A stretch of DNA of 64,000 bases, taken from contig CP142452.1 in NCBI GenBank assembly GCA_038049695.1, forward strand, positions 36,258,501 to 36,322,500, in the 5' to 3' direction. Origin of the DNA: Cinnamomum chago (Eukaryota; Streptophyta; Magnoliopsida; Laurales; Lauraceae). The stretch's first letter is position 1. Each line of letters begins with the position of its first letter. Both the position numbers and the translations under genes were made by a program. This document shows, in pieces, positions 8,334 through 18,316 of this stretch. The notes under the pieces are model-generated. The model ran no database searches. It was not told the DNA's origin and worked only from the letters and a program-made list of their open reading frames with translations.

Positions 8334-10886
8334 TTAACAAGAAGTGGAAGGGAGGAAAACGGGGAAGACGCCCCCCAACTCAGACCAAAGTACCTGCGGA
8401 ATGTTAGCAGCAAGCACAATAAACAGAAACAAAGAAAACCTAAGAAATACAAACCAAACTTGCAAAAAGACATGACTCAACACTTCCTTCATGTCTACCT
8501 CCTCTAGGTTAGGAACTAAAAATCTCTGCATATCTCGAGAAAGTGTAAAATCTGCAATGCAAGGGGGACAAGATATATAGCTGGAGGGATCAATATCCTT
8601 CAACTCGGCAACTGAACAACCGAGTGCACTCTTGTGCATTTCCAACACATCCAAAATTTGAGCTTCTTGACCATCAAACAGATCAGGAGCAATGACAGCC
8701 GGCAAAGTATCCTTAGGGTGAAGAGCATTTTCTACGAGCTCATCAACAACATTGACTACAAAGTAGTCATCCTGGTCTAAAGGTTGATGAGAGGCCCTAA
8801 AAGCATTCAGCCTCACTTTCATATTCCCGAAGGAAACATCCATAACTCCGGTTCGACAATTAATGTTCTCATTGGCCGTGGCCAAAAAGGGTCGTCCAAG
8901 AATGACAGTAGTGTGCTTCCGTGAATTTTGCACTGGTTCAGTGTCAAGGACGATGAAATCGACAGGGAAAAAGAACTTGTCGACCTTGACCAGAACATCC
9001 TCAATTATTCCCCGGGGTACCCTGACAGATCTATCAGCAAGTTGCAAGGTAACCGGAGTGGGCTTTAAGTCCCTTAGCCCAATCTGCTCATACATCGAGT
9101 AAGGCAAGAGATTGACACTCGCTCCTAGGTCCAACAATACATGATCAATAACGTGACTCCCAATTGTGCAGGTAATGGTGGGAGTGCCAGGATCTTTCAG
9201 CTTAGGAGGAGTGTCATTATGGAGAATTGAGCTCACTTGCTCGGTAAGTAAAACCTTCTTTGGCACATGAGATTTAGATTTGCACTTTTGAGTGCACAAA
9301 TCTTTCAGAAATTTAGCATAAGAAGGGACTTGCTTGATAGCATCTAGCAAAGGCAGGTTAATCTTTACTTGCTTAAACACCTCCAACATTTCATCCATGG
9401 TTGCTTTCTTTTTACTAAAGGGAGAGGGTGTGTCAAGACAAGTGGGAAAAGGGGCTTTAGGCACATATGGGGGTGCCTCGTTTCCCTTAAAAACTATGTC
9501 AGCCCGAGAGCTCTTGGGATTGGCTGTGGGCACTTTCACATCTTGCTTAGGCTCCTCAGGCCTAGTCTCAACCTCACGCCCATTCCGTAATGTGACAATC
9601 ATTTTCGCTTGCTCATGATAGGTATCATTATGTTGCGAGCCACTACCCACCTCTAAAGAATTCTTAGGGTTAACCGTGAGTTGGCTAGGCAAGCGTCCCT
9701 CCTCTCTTTTGTTAAGAGCATTAGCTATGGATTGAGAGTGGGAATGGACCAGCTGAGTAGTTGCTTTGAGCTCTTGCAACACTGTCTCCTCAAATGATGG
9801 AGTTCTTTGAGGTGGTTGAGGGTTGGGTTGCTGGTAGGATTGTTGGGAACGATAGGCCCTAGGATTGTATTGAAAATTAGGCCCATTTCCCGGTTGAGAG
9901 AATGAAGTGCCTTGACCGAGCGACTTCAATGAAAAGTTGGGGTGATTGCGCCATCCCGGGTTAAAAGTATTCGAAAATGGATCATTACCCGGTTTGGAGA
10001 ACCCCTGTGCAACATTCACCTGCTCTTGCACAAATTCAGGAAACTGAGAGGCTGCAGGACAATTGCTCACAAAATGAGCGGGACTAAAGCACAAAGCACA
10101 ACCACCTTGAGAGGGTGGGGATTGGAGAGTTTGACCCACAGATAATAGCTGGTCCAATTTTTGGGTCAAGGCAGCCACTTGAGTGGTGAGTTCATTAGAG
10201 GGTTGAATTTCAAACACACCTCTAGGTTTTTGCAAATTATAGGCTGTCGGCCTCTCTAATCTAGCAGTGGAAGCATGGTGTTGAAAGGTCTCACTCATAT
10301 TCTCAAAAAGCTCCCATGCCTCATCCTCATTTTTCAGCATAATTGATCCCCCACTGGCGGTGACTACCATATTCCGCCATTTAGGAGACAATCCATCATA
10401 AAAGAACTGAACCAATTGCCACTTGGCAATTTGGTGATGAGGACATTTTCTAATGAGATCCTTAAATCTATCCCACGCCTCATGAAATTGTTCATTATCA
10501 GTTTGGGCAAAAGATGTGATAAATCTCCTGTACTGATTTGTTTTACCCACAGAGAAATATTTATCCAAGAATTTTTGTTGCAGTTGGGCCCAAGTAGTGA
10601 TAGAGTTTGCAGGTAAAGTACTCAGCCAATACTTGACTTTGTCCTTCAATGAAAACGGAAAGAGAAACATTTTCAAGGCCTCACTACTGAAATTGTTGAT
10701 TCGCACCGTGGAGCAAATGACCAGGAACTCATCAATGTGGTTGTATGGGTCCTCATTGTTTAAGCCATAGAAAGAAGGAATAAGATTGATTGTGCTAGGC
10801 TTGATTTCATATTGAGCTGCCTGTACAGTAGGCAGCTGAATACACGATGGTGACATGTATTCCGAAGGAGTATAGTGCTCCATCAA
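8334..10886 (-). CDS. Athila-type gag-protease, RT deleted
   Basis: The 850-codon open frame encodes capsid (about residues 30-200, including YWLSTLPANSITTWAQLQ), a CX2CX4HX4C zinc knuckle at 263-276 (CALCFSPAHFVSNC), a glutamine/proline-rich linker, and an aspartic protease with active site DLGAS (586-590) and ILGRPFL near 662-668. DLGAS in place of D(S/T)G is usual for Athila. LGCSVAELKDI (755-765) is the start of RT, but the frame then runs into unrelated sequence and no RT motifs follow. An upstream in-frame ATG near 10943 is followed two codons later by TAG, so the first usable start is the ATG at about 10880-10886. It may package RNA in trans for related elements. Confidence 0.9.
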   Translation of the reverse strand: MMEHYTPSEYMSPSCIQLPTVQAAQYEIKPSTINLIPSFYGLNNEDPYNHIDEFLVICSTVRINNFSSEALKMFLFPFSLKDKVKYWLSTLPANSITTWAQLQQKFLDKYFSVGKTNQYRRFITSFAQTDNEQFHEAWDRFKDLIRKCPHHQIAKWQLVQFFYDGLSPKWRNMVVTASGGSIMLKNEDEAWELFENMSETFQHHASTARLERPTAYNLQKPRGVFEIQPSNELTTQVAALTQKLDQLLSVGQTLQSPPSQGGCALCFSPAHFVSNCPAASQFPEFVQEQVNVAQGFSKPGNDPFSNTFNPGWRNHPNFSLKSLGQGTSFSQPGNGPNFQYNPRAYRSQQSYQQPNPQPPQRTPSFEETVLQELKATTQLVHSHSQSIANALNKREEGRLPSQLTVNPKNSLEVGSGSQHNDTYHEQAKMIVTLRNGREVETRPEEPKQDVKVPTANPKSSRADIVFKGNEAPPYVPKAPFPTCLDTPSPFSKKKATMDEMLEVFKQVKINLPLLDAIKQVPSYAKFLKDLCTQKCKSKSHVPKKVLLTEQVSSILHNDTPPKLKDPGTPTITCTIGSHVIDHVLLDLGASVNLLPYSMYEQIGLRDLKPTPVTLQLADRSVRVPRGIIEDVLVKVDKFFFPVDFIVLDTEPVQNSRKHTTVILGRPFLATANENINCRTGVMDVSFGNMKVRLNAFRASHQPLDQDDYFVVNVVDELVENALHPKDTLPAVIAPDLFDGQEAQILDVLEMHKSALGCSVAELKDIDPSSYISCPPCIADFTLSRDMQRFLVPNLEEVDMKEVLSHVFLQVWFVFLRFSLFLFIVLAANIPQVLWSELGGVFPVFLPSTSC

Positions 10887-11338
10887 GGGTCGAAGAGGTG
10901 GAGGAGGGGGTGTACCGGGTGGGGTCTCCTCTTTTTCCTAAGCCATTGGTAAAGTTGTGTATGAGGAATTAGCAGAGTGTTTAGATGATCTAACATTCCT
11001 AAGGACTCGCTCTAAATTTTGGTCTATAGAAACAAAATATGGATGACAAGAGCGACGACCAAGCATGCACACACAATTCTCATTGCAGTTATATAAACAG
11101 AATCAAAAGGTCTGGGACTTACCTTGCCTTGGGAAGAGAAGAGAGATTTCTTTTGAGTAAAACTTTGTCCTTTGCGAACTCTCTTGGATCCCTGCACAAA
11201 TTCTAGGATTCTGTGTTAAAATCAATGCCCTGCAGTAAGAATAGTAAACAATGTGAATAAAGCTGATAAAGCAAAATAAAAAAAAACTAAACTAATATTA
11301 GAATTAAAAAAAACAAACAACCGTGCTAATTGTCTCCG
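10887..11338. other. 5' leader of the Athila-type element
   Basis: This lies between the primer binding site and gag, in minus-strand direction. It is A-rich with no coding potential apart from the short in-frame extension of gag blocked by a TAG just after the upstream ATG. In retroelements a leader like this usually holds the packaging signal; none can be pointed out by eye. Confidence 0.6.
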
Positions 11339-11355
11339 GCAACGGCGCCAAAATT
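11339..11355 (-). promoter_or_regulatory. tRNA-Asp-type primer binding site
   Basis: The minus strand reads TGGCGCCGTTGCCGGAG, directly inside the 5' LTR. The common Athila primer site, complementary to the tRNA-Asp 3' end, differs only near its inner end. It fixes the element direction and the LTR border. Confidence 0.88.
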
Positions 11356-11356
11356 T

Positions 11357-12785
11357 TGACCAATCCTAAAGCAGGGTTGCAAATATAATTTATTCTCCGC
11401 TATTATCTCTACTTGAAAAAGCAAAGATGTTAACCGAGTATCGTATCCACTGGGACAAAAAGGCTAAGTTGTGTTGTTTCCTAAATTCCTAAACTAATCC
11501 TAGTAGAAGACAAAGTTTTGATTATTTAACTAATCCTATTAGAAAGCAAAGTGTTGGTTTGATGAGTTTTGATTTCTAAATTAACAAATTAAAAGGCCAG
11601 GGTTGATTCAATCAGAGAAAAGATCTAAGGGTTCGAATCCACTCTAACCTCGTACAATGGCAAGTATAGATCTAGGGTTTCACTATCAACGCTATAGAGA
11701 CTCGTCCTGGTTACAAACCTTCAGAGTCAACAAATAAGAGATGTGGATGTAAATCGGGGCATAACCTATCTCTATGGCATAGATTATCCTAGATCTAACA
11801 AACGCATTCATTCAAGCATCATTATATGACTTGGCATTCAAATCTACAAGCTTAAAATACCAAAGAAAGAGATATTGCATTATTAAAATCCAATCAATGG
11901 ATTAACATCTTGTCATATAATCAAAAGCGTTTAAAATAAAACCCTAAACCTATACATCACCATAAACAAGAGATTAGGGCTTCATCGCAACCCAAAGATA
12001 AAGGTTTAGTTACGCATGGAAGACGATTGACGAAGAATCTCTGATGAAATCCCCATTGACGCGCTTCCAAAAGCTCCAAAACCTTGCTCCAGACCTTCCC
12101 CCAAGATGTGTATATCCCCAAAAACGAGTTTGGGCTCTTATTTATAAGTTTTGGGATGAAAAACCTCTTCAAAACGCGCATGTGACGGACTCTCATACGG
12201 TCCGGGCGTCCGGACGCCCGGAGGCAGTGGCTTTCGGGTTTTTTTCCTGTAGCCGGGCGTCCAGACGCCAGAACACAGTATGCACTGGTCATCACAGCAA
12301 ACTTCCCGAACTCATATCTCCTTTGATATAGCTCCGATTTATACAATCTTGGACTCCATGGATATCTATTCGAAAAGAGCTTTCCAACGGTATGTAGATT
12401 ATACTAATCCGACACTCGAGTTGAAAGTTATGACCATTTCAAGTTGCTACCCCTGAAAATTCAGAGAATAATGGTGCAATTAAAAGAACTTCCATGTTGG
12501 CATGCTATGGGGTGAGTGGGACCTATGTTGGACGTCCAATGCATGTTTGGACTCTTGCTTTGCTTTCTTATTTGAGTCTCTTCCCATATTTGGCATGCTT
12601 TCTTACTTGCAACTCCGGTTTGTCATGTTTTATGAGATTTCTTCCATTTTAGCTCTGAATTTCGCTCCTTGCATCTGTAGTACCTACAAACAATAAAATA
12701 ACATAATTAAGCTAATTAATCTCTTTCGATGGTATAACCAAGTCCTCATTAAGGGGCCTAAAATGTATCTTTTAGGCTCTCATCA
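11357..12785 (-). repeat. 5' LTR of the Athila-type element
   Basis: It has the same length and order as the LTR at 5629-7057 and ends next to the second copy of GTCGC (12786-12790). The candidate TATA box is at 12137-12148. Mismatches with the other LTR cluster in the last 500 bp (12300-12740). Confidence 0.95.
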
Positions 12786-13290
12786 GTCGCACTCCGGAGT
12801 CCACTGGAACTTTGAGCTTTTCTTCAGAAGTTGGAAGAGGGGGACACTTGTCCAAGGCTCGGATTATGAAGCGGTTCAGCGCAGCTACCATTCTTGTGAG
12901 CCTTTGGACTTGTTTCGCCGAGGTCGGACTCTGGATCGCCGAGATTTGTTCTGGGTTGGCTCCGATTTCTTTTCGGGTGACCAGGCTTCCAGGAAATTTT
13001 TCGGAGCCGACGCCGAATGCACGTTTGGAAGCATTCAGCTTGAGCTGGAACTCTTTGAGGATGGCGAATGTCTGACGCAGGTCCGCCAAGTAGTCCTGTG
13101 ACCTTTTAGACTTGACAACCATGTCGTCAATGTAAACCTCCATTGTTTTCCCAAGTTGGGCCTGAAACATCTTTGTTACCAGCCTCTGGTAAGTTGCCTC
13201 GACATTTTTTAACTCAAAGGACATCACTTTGTAACAGTAGATGCCTCTAGGTGTTATAAATGTGATCTTTTCTTCGTCAGGTCCGTGCAT
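12786..13290 (-). pseudogene. Tat reverse transcriptase, palm with YIDD, interrupted
   Basis: Minus-strand frame: GIYCYKVMSFELKNVEATYQ, then the catalytic box MEVYIDDMVVKS, then EKFPGSLVTRKEIGANPEQI. A small indel near 12836 puts the last codons before the insertion out of frame with the continuation at 5628. The insertion point therefore lies between RT and RNase H, and the host copy carries an additional frameshift there. It overlaps the preceding frame at 13254-13290, marking another frameshift. Confidence 0.9.
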
Positions 13291-14258
13291 CGAGGACTCA
13301 TCCTATCATGTCCAGCAGTGGCGTCGATCATTTGGTCAATCTTCGGGAGTGGGAAGTTGTCCTTAGGACATGCTTTATTGAGGTCAGTGAAGTCCAAGCA
13401 GACCCTCCACTTTCTGTTCTTTTTCTTGACCACCACTGTGTTGGCCAGCCATTCTGGATAATGTACATCTCGGATAGCCTTGGCCTCCAAGAGCTTTTCG
13501 ACTTCTTCAAACACTGCCTCTGTTTGTGGGACCCCCGTTCTGCAAGCTTTTTGCACTATAGGTTTGTGCTTGGGTTCCACGTTCAGCTTGTGGCACATGA
13601 TCTCGAGATCGATGCCTGGCATCTCATATGGCGTCCAGGCAAAAACGTCCTTATTCTGCAACAAGAAGCTGAGCAATTCGAACCTTTCATCGTCGGGGAG
13701 CTGGTTCCCTAGCAGAAAATATCTCTCGGGGTCGTCGGGATCGATTCTAACCTCGGTCAGATCTTCAACGCTCTTCTGCTCTGTTGATCGACCAACATCC
13801 CCGAGCTCAGCCTCGAGTTTGGCCATATGTACCTGCTGTGGTTCTGCTTCGCCAGGCACCACAACCATTAGGCACTGTTTGGCCATCTGCTGATCTCCCC
13901 GTATTGTTATTACCTCAACTTGACCGATGGCGTTCTCCAACGGGAACTTGAGTTTTTGGTGATGGGTGGAGTGCACTGCTTCCATGTTGTGCAGCCAAGT
14001 CCGTCCCATGATTACATTGTATGGGGATGGTGCATCCACCACCAGGAAGTCGGTTGTCTTAGAAGCGCCTCCGATTTGGACTTCTATATAGACTTTCCCC
14101 TTAGGGTACATCGTCTTGGAGCTTAAGCCCACCAGGGGACTGCGGGCCTCCTGCAAATCTTCCTCTTTAAGACCAAGCTTCTTGAAGTAGTCAAAATAGA
14201 GAATCTCAAACGAGCTCCCGGGGTCCACAAGAATACGCTTCACCTTGAAGTTCTTCAA
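13254..14258 (-). pseudogene. Tat protease and RT fingers
   Basis: The 334-codon frame starts with an aspartic protease: RILVDPGSSFEILYFDYF (active-site aspartate in DPGSS, a common Tat variant) and VIMGRTWLH. A linker leads to the RT start (DVFAWTPYEMPGID, KACRTGVPQTEAVFEEVEKL) and then KWRVCLDFTDLNKACPKDNF, the first RT catalytic block. The frame is lost near 13290, just before the second block. Order and spacing match Tat pol. Confidence 0.9.
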
Positions 14259-14425
14259 CCTCCGGGTGAGGATTAGTGGTCGTTGTGGGGGAGCTGGACT
14301 CCTTCAAGGTCTTCGTTTGAGAACCAGATCTTGGGTCTCTCATTCCGAGCCTTTTTAGACGTAGGTTCCGGCTCGGCTGACATCACTTGCTTGTCGTGAG
14401 AGGCCCTCCTGGCCTCGGCACAAGC

Positions 14426-14689
14426 TTAGTTACCCCTTCTACGAGCGAGGGCTAGGTGAATGACGTTGATAATGCCCTCCGGCTCGTCACTATCCTGATC
14501 TTCATCAGGTCGGCGCTGGTGAGCTTGGTTGACCCTTCCACCTTCCTTGATGTAATCTTTCAGGTGCCCATCCTTGACGAGCTTCTCGAGATGGGACTTA
14601 AGAGCCATGCAGTCCTCAGTCCTGTGCCCATTCTGCTTATGGTAGGTACAGAACTTGCCCTGATCCCGGGTGGATGGATCACCTTTCAT
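14426..14689 (-). pseudogene. Tat gag, zinc-knuckle part
   Basis: CTYHKQNGHRTEDCMALKSH fits the CX2HX4HX4C variant knuckle usual in Tat gag. It is followed by EKLVKDGHLKDYI and an acidic stretch ending EPEGIINVI. It lies between the capsid part (14881-16145) and protease (from 14258) and is separated from both by stops or frameshifts. Confidence 0.82.
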
Positions 14690-14880
14690 TGGCTACGGCC
14701 ATTGGAAGTAGGGCTCCGTCTTGATCTTGTCGAGGAGCTTATAGATGGACTCCTTGAAGATTGTGTTTACAACTCTGTAGGAATCGACGGCCGGCTTGAC
14801 TGGCTTGAACTTCGACTTCCTGTTACCCCCACAGGTGGAGGTTGAGAGGGCTGCCGAGCTTGTCGAGGCCTTCTTCCTGT

Positions 14881-16145
14881 CTAGTTCCTTTTTGTGGAAT
14901 TTTTTGTCTCCTCTGGGGGGCAGCCTTCTCGCGAGATGCTGAAGCTTTCATGAGCTCGGGCCTCATCATATTCTTGCTCAATGAACCGGTTCACCCTAGC
15001 CATTAATGCTTTCATTGTGATTACGGGGGACCGGACCAGGTCTTTGCGGAGATCATCGGCTGGGAGCAAAGCTTGCTCGAAGCACATGATGGCCACGTCA
15101 TCTTTGGCGTCTTCGATCTGGCTATAGATTGTCTAGAATCTTTTGGCAAACTAAGTAACGTTTTTAGTCTGCCTCATCTAGATTGCCATAAGGTTGCCAC
15201 TTGTCTTCGGGATGACCCGATGCGCCTGAAACTTCTCGACAAAAGACTTCCGAAGCTGCCGCCTGCTCGAAATCAATCCCTCCGGAAGTGCGTAGAACAA
15301 TCTGAGGGGGAGGTCGCCTAAATTGGAGGAGAAGACTATACAATTCAGATGGCCGACGTCGCCCCAGACTGACATTCGTTGGGTGAAGTGTCGAAGATGC
15401 ACTGCGGGATCCGAGGCTCCATCATAGAGGACGAATCTCAGGACACTGAATCTCTCAGGGAGAGAGAAGTCGTTTATCTCCTGAGAGAAGGGAGACATGC
15501 CCTGGTCCTCGGCGTCGTAGGTGTCTAGTCGGTCTCGGATGAGGCCGACTTCATCCATGTTGCGCTGGAACGCCTGCTTGACATGGTGGTCAAGCCATTC
15601 TCTCAGGTCTCCACCATTCTCTGGCTCCTGGCGTGATCTTCTTGAGTCTTCACAGAGATGGTTGCTGCTCGAACCTTCTTCGTCACCTCGGTTTCTTCTT
15701 TTATTGGTCAGGACTTGCCTCAAGTCCTGATTAGCCGAGGGAGTCGGGTTTCGTCTGGGGGACGGTACCCGGGCTTTCCTGTTTTGTCTGAGCTGCTTCT
15801 TGAGCTGATGAATCAGCTCATCCTGCTCCTAGATGATAAGGTTCTGGGATCTGACGTTAGCAACGAGGGTGTTGTTGTCATCACCATTGTCAGTCTGATG
15901 AGTAGACTTGCCCACTGACATCGTGATGGGACCTTCCACACTCAACGCTACAGATTTTCCACGAGATCTCCCTTTGTGAGGGCGATCTTGGAGTGGCAGA
16001 GGTTGTGATTGGAGTGGCGGAAACAATGGTGGCGGTGGAAACTCTGGTGGTGGGAATGGGTGCTCCGGTGGTGGCACTGGAGGTGGTAACGACGAGTACT
16101 TTCGGGCCTTTGACGTACCTTCGTCGTTTCGGCCTTTGGAGGCAT
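14881..16145 (-). pseudogene. Tat gag, N-terminal and capsid parts
   Basis: Likely start at ATG 16145 (MPPKAETTKVRQ), soon out of frame and proline-rich (PPPVPPPEH in the neighbouring frame). A longer open piece at 15723-15178 carries the capsid: GGDLREWLDHHVKQAFQRNM, FSLPERFSVLRFVLYDGASD, LFYALPEGLISSRRQL. The next piece, 15096-14881, reads MCFEQALLPADDL and EQEYDEARAHES. At least three breaks separate the pieces. Confidence 0.82.
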
Positions 16146-16173
16146 GGCTTTTGTAGATTTGGTTTAATCGTTT

Positions 16174-16192
16174 CCTGACAGACGACGTCAAT
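16174..16192 (-). promoter_or_regulatory. Decayed primer binding site of the Tat element
   Basis: The minus strand reads ATTGACGTCGTCTGTCAGG directly inside the LTR end ...CACTTACA. The common Tat/Ogre-type site, as I remember it, has GGCGCC where this has GACGTC. Both changes fit decay of methylated cytosines. Confidence 0.6.
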
Positions 16193-16905
16193 TGTAAGTG
16201 CCTAAATAATACGGACTTGGTTAAATGGATAATAAGTTCTGATATTGCTTGTAAAACTCCTTTGGGAAAGATTAACCGCCTGGGACCTGAAAGGGAAGGA
16301 AGAAGAGAAAGGTCAGGCCTGGGACTCCGAAGTCTAAGTTAGTGCAGTCACTAGACAAAAGATGGGTGAGTAAGGAAGAGGAGAGAGTGCAGAGTAAGGA
16401 TGTATATGATAGTCTATTTTATGGATTTACCTCATGCATATATATAGAGAAAGGTTTCTCCCATGGAGGTAGGTAGAGGCACTGTCTCGTTGCCCCACGC
16501 CATGCTTCCTTAATGGCGGTGGGTGGGAGAAACGTCCCATTGGATCATGCGCCGAATCCTCGTATTAGTGTGGAGGTGATCGCCTGATAAGGCTAGCCTC
16601 TTATCATAGTTCGACGCCCATCTTGTCTGTCAGTACGTTATGCAACGTAGCCGTAGCGTTATGGGGTACAATTATGATCTTGTACTCATCCTAGTTGGCA
16701 ATGATGAATTAATGATGATGCCAAGGTGGACACATTCTGGCACTGTTACCGAGATGCTTGTTGTCGAAACTGAGATGAGGCCAGCTGGTACCTTTACCGA
16801 AGCTAGCTCAAGTTGGATCCCAGCTGGCACTGTAATCGACATCAAGATGGGATGCGAATTAAATTTCCAGGACTCTTCAGTCATATCACTTAGCTCTTGA
16901 CCTCA
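16193..16905 (-). repeat. 5' LTR of the Tat element (left arm of a palindrome)
   Basis: On the minus strand it starts TGAGGTCAAGAGCTA and ends GGCACTTACA, 713 bp. A possible TATA box (TCTATATATATGC, minus) is at 16436-16448. An LTR of the same family in opposite orientation follows after only 18 bp. This copy lacks about 90 bp near its start that the other arm has (GGGGCAATTGTG onward). Confidence 0.82.
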
Positions 16906-16923
16906 AAGAATTGGGGAACTCTA

Positions 16924-17725
16924 TGAGGTCAAGAGCTAGGGGCAATTGTGTGGGGCCTTCCCTTAAGAACAAGATTACGCCAATCTCAGTAACATTACCG
17001 ACTTGACTTATCTTGATTTCGGTGTCCAAGCTCGATATAAGTGCAAGATACATTCAGCTCGGTAACAGTGCCAGTTGGCATCCAACTTGAGCTAGCTTTG
17101 GTAAAGGTACCAGCTGGCCTCATCTCAGTCTCGGCAACAAGCATCTCGGCAACAGTCCCAGAATGTGTCCACCTCGACATCATCCTCAGTTCTGCATTAC
17201 CAACTAGGACCAGTATAAGATCATAATTGTACCCTATAACGCTTCAGCTATGTTGCAAAACGTACTGACAGACAAGATGGGCGTCGGACTATGATAAGAG
17301 GCTAGCCATATCAGGCGATCACCTCCACATTAATACGAGGATTCGGGTCATGATCCGTTGGGACGTTTCTCCCACCTACCGCCATTAAGGAAGCATGGCA
17401 TGGGGCAACGGGACAGTGCCTCTACCTACCTCCATGGGAGAAACATTTCTCTACATATATGCATAAGGTAAATCCACAAAATAGACTATCATATACATCC
17501 TTCCTCTACACTCTCTCCTCTTCCTTACTCACTCATCATTTGTTTAGTGACTGCACTAACTTAAGCTTCGTAGTGCCTCCGACTGATAGCATCCCAAGCC
17601 TCTGACCTTTCTCTTTTTCCTTCTCTTTCAAGTCCCAGTCGGTTAATCTTTCCCAAAGGAGTTTTACAAGCAATATCAGAGCTTATTATCCATTTAACCA
17701 AGTCCATATTATTTAGGCACTTACA
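16924..17725 (+). repeat. Second LTR of the same family, opposite orientation (right arm)
   Basis: It begins TGAGGTCAAGAGCTAGGGGC and ends GGCACTTACA, 802 bp on the plus strand. It pairs with 16193-16905 over most of its length, including the stretches around GAATGTGTCCACCT and CTCCCATGGAGG. No primer binding site or gag follows at 17726, and no 5-bp target duplication is seen (CTCTA left, GTAGG right). It is either a solo LTR with altered flanks or the product of an inversion. Confidence 0.8.
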
Positions 17726-18310
17726 GTAGGGGTCAGTGAAATCATTATTAATAAACGAAAGAAAAGCAGGTTAACGTAAAAGGCTACTTAATTGAAACAA
17801 TAAGATATGACTATCATTAAGCTGATATGATGAGATAAGGGTAAGATGATGATGAGCGTTTTTATATATAAAATCCTAATTGGATACTTAACCCAATTGT
17901 CTGACCTATAATACATGTATTATAAAAGAGGGGAAAATGTTGTCGGAAAATCCCTTAAAATGGCTGGCTGGCCTTAATTGAAAATTTAATGGAAAGCTTA
18001 GACCCGAGTTTGAAAACTTTTGAAATTTATGTCTTTCTTTTTAATAAGGCCAAAACTTAAGGCCTTATTTGAAAATTTTCCTACATAAAATTTACCCTAT
18101 GTTAACAGGGAGCACATAATCATTGTAATCATCATCAAAGCCTTCTGCCATCTTGTAGCATTTAATATATGAGGAATCTTCAATATCTTCAGCAGCTCTG
18201 CCACAGTAGTGTGGAGAAAGTTGAAAGTTGAAACTCCACTTGAACTCTAAAATCATTTTGTAGCACCTGGTGAAAAGTCCAGGTTTTTAGCAAGGAAAGG
18301 AATTTCACCA
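17726..18310. other. AT-rich intergenic DNA
   Basis: No open frame, repeat boundary or RNA gene recognised. Confidence 0.6.
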
Positions 18311-18316
18311 AACATC

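Larger units (their letters stand above)
5629..12785 (-). mobile_element. Young Athila-type Ty3/gypsy element lacking most of pol
   Basis: It is bounded by 1,429-bp LTRs (5629-7057 and 11357-12785) that start and end TG/CA and by a perfect 5-bp target duplication GTCGC (5624-5628 and 12786-12790). On the minus strand: 5' LTR, primer site matching the Athila tRNA-Asp type, a gag-protease ORF, 1.3 kb of non-coding DNA, polypurine tract, 3' LTR. I count 27 mismatches and no net length change between the LTRs, about 1.9 percent, so the insertion is fairly recent. RT, RNase H and integrase are absent: coding stops at the first residues of RT. It is therefore a non-autonomous deletion derivative. 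Confidence 0.95.
1..16905 (-). mobile_element. Decayed Tat-lineage Ty3/gypsy LTR retrotransposon, split by a nested element
   Basis: Read on the minus strand from the right, the order is 5' LTR (16193-16905), primer binding site, gag, protease, RT, RNase H, a second RNase H, integrase, a tandem-repeat block, then an ORF on the opposite strand. A second RNase H and an antisense extra ORF are known marks of the Tat/Retand group. The 3' LTR is not in the window, so the element runs off the left edge. Its sequence occupies 1-5628 and 12786-16905; the gap is a younger Athila-type insertion. Frameshifts and stops occur in every domain, so it cannot make its own proteins. The Tat assignment is by domain order and motifs, not by a tree. 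Confidence 0.88.

Noticed and set aside
13308..13893. Long plus-strand frames of 134-137 codons
   Set aside because: They are opposite-strand shadows of the Tat protease-RT coding region.
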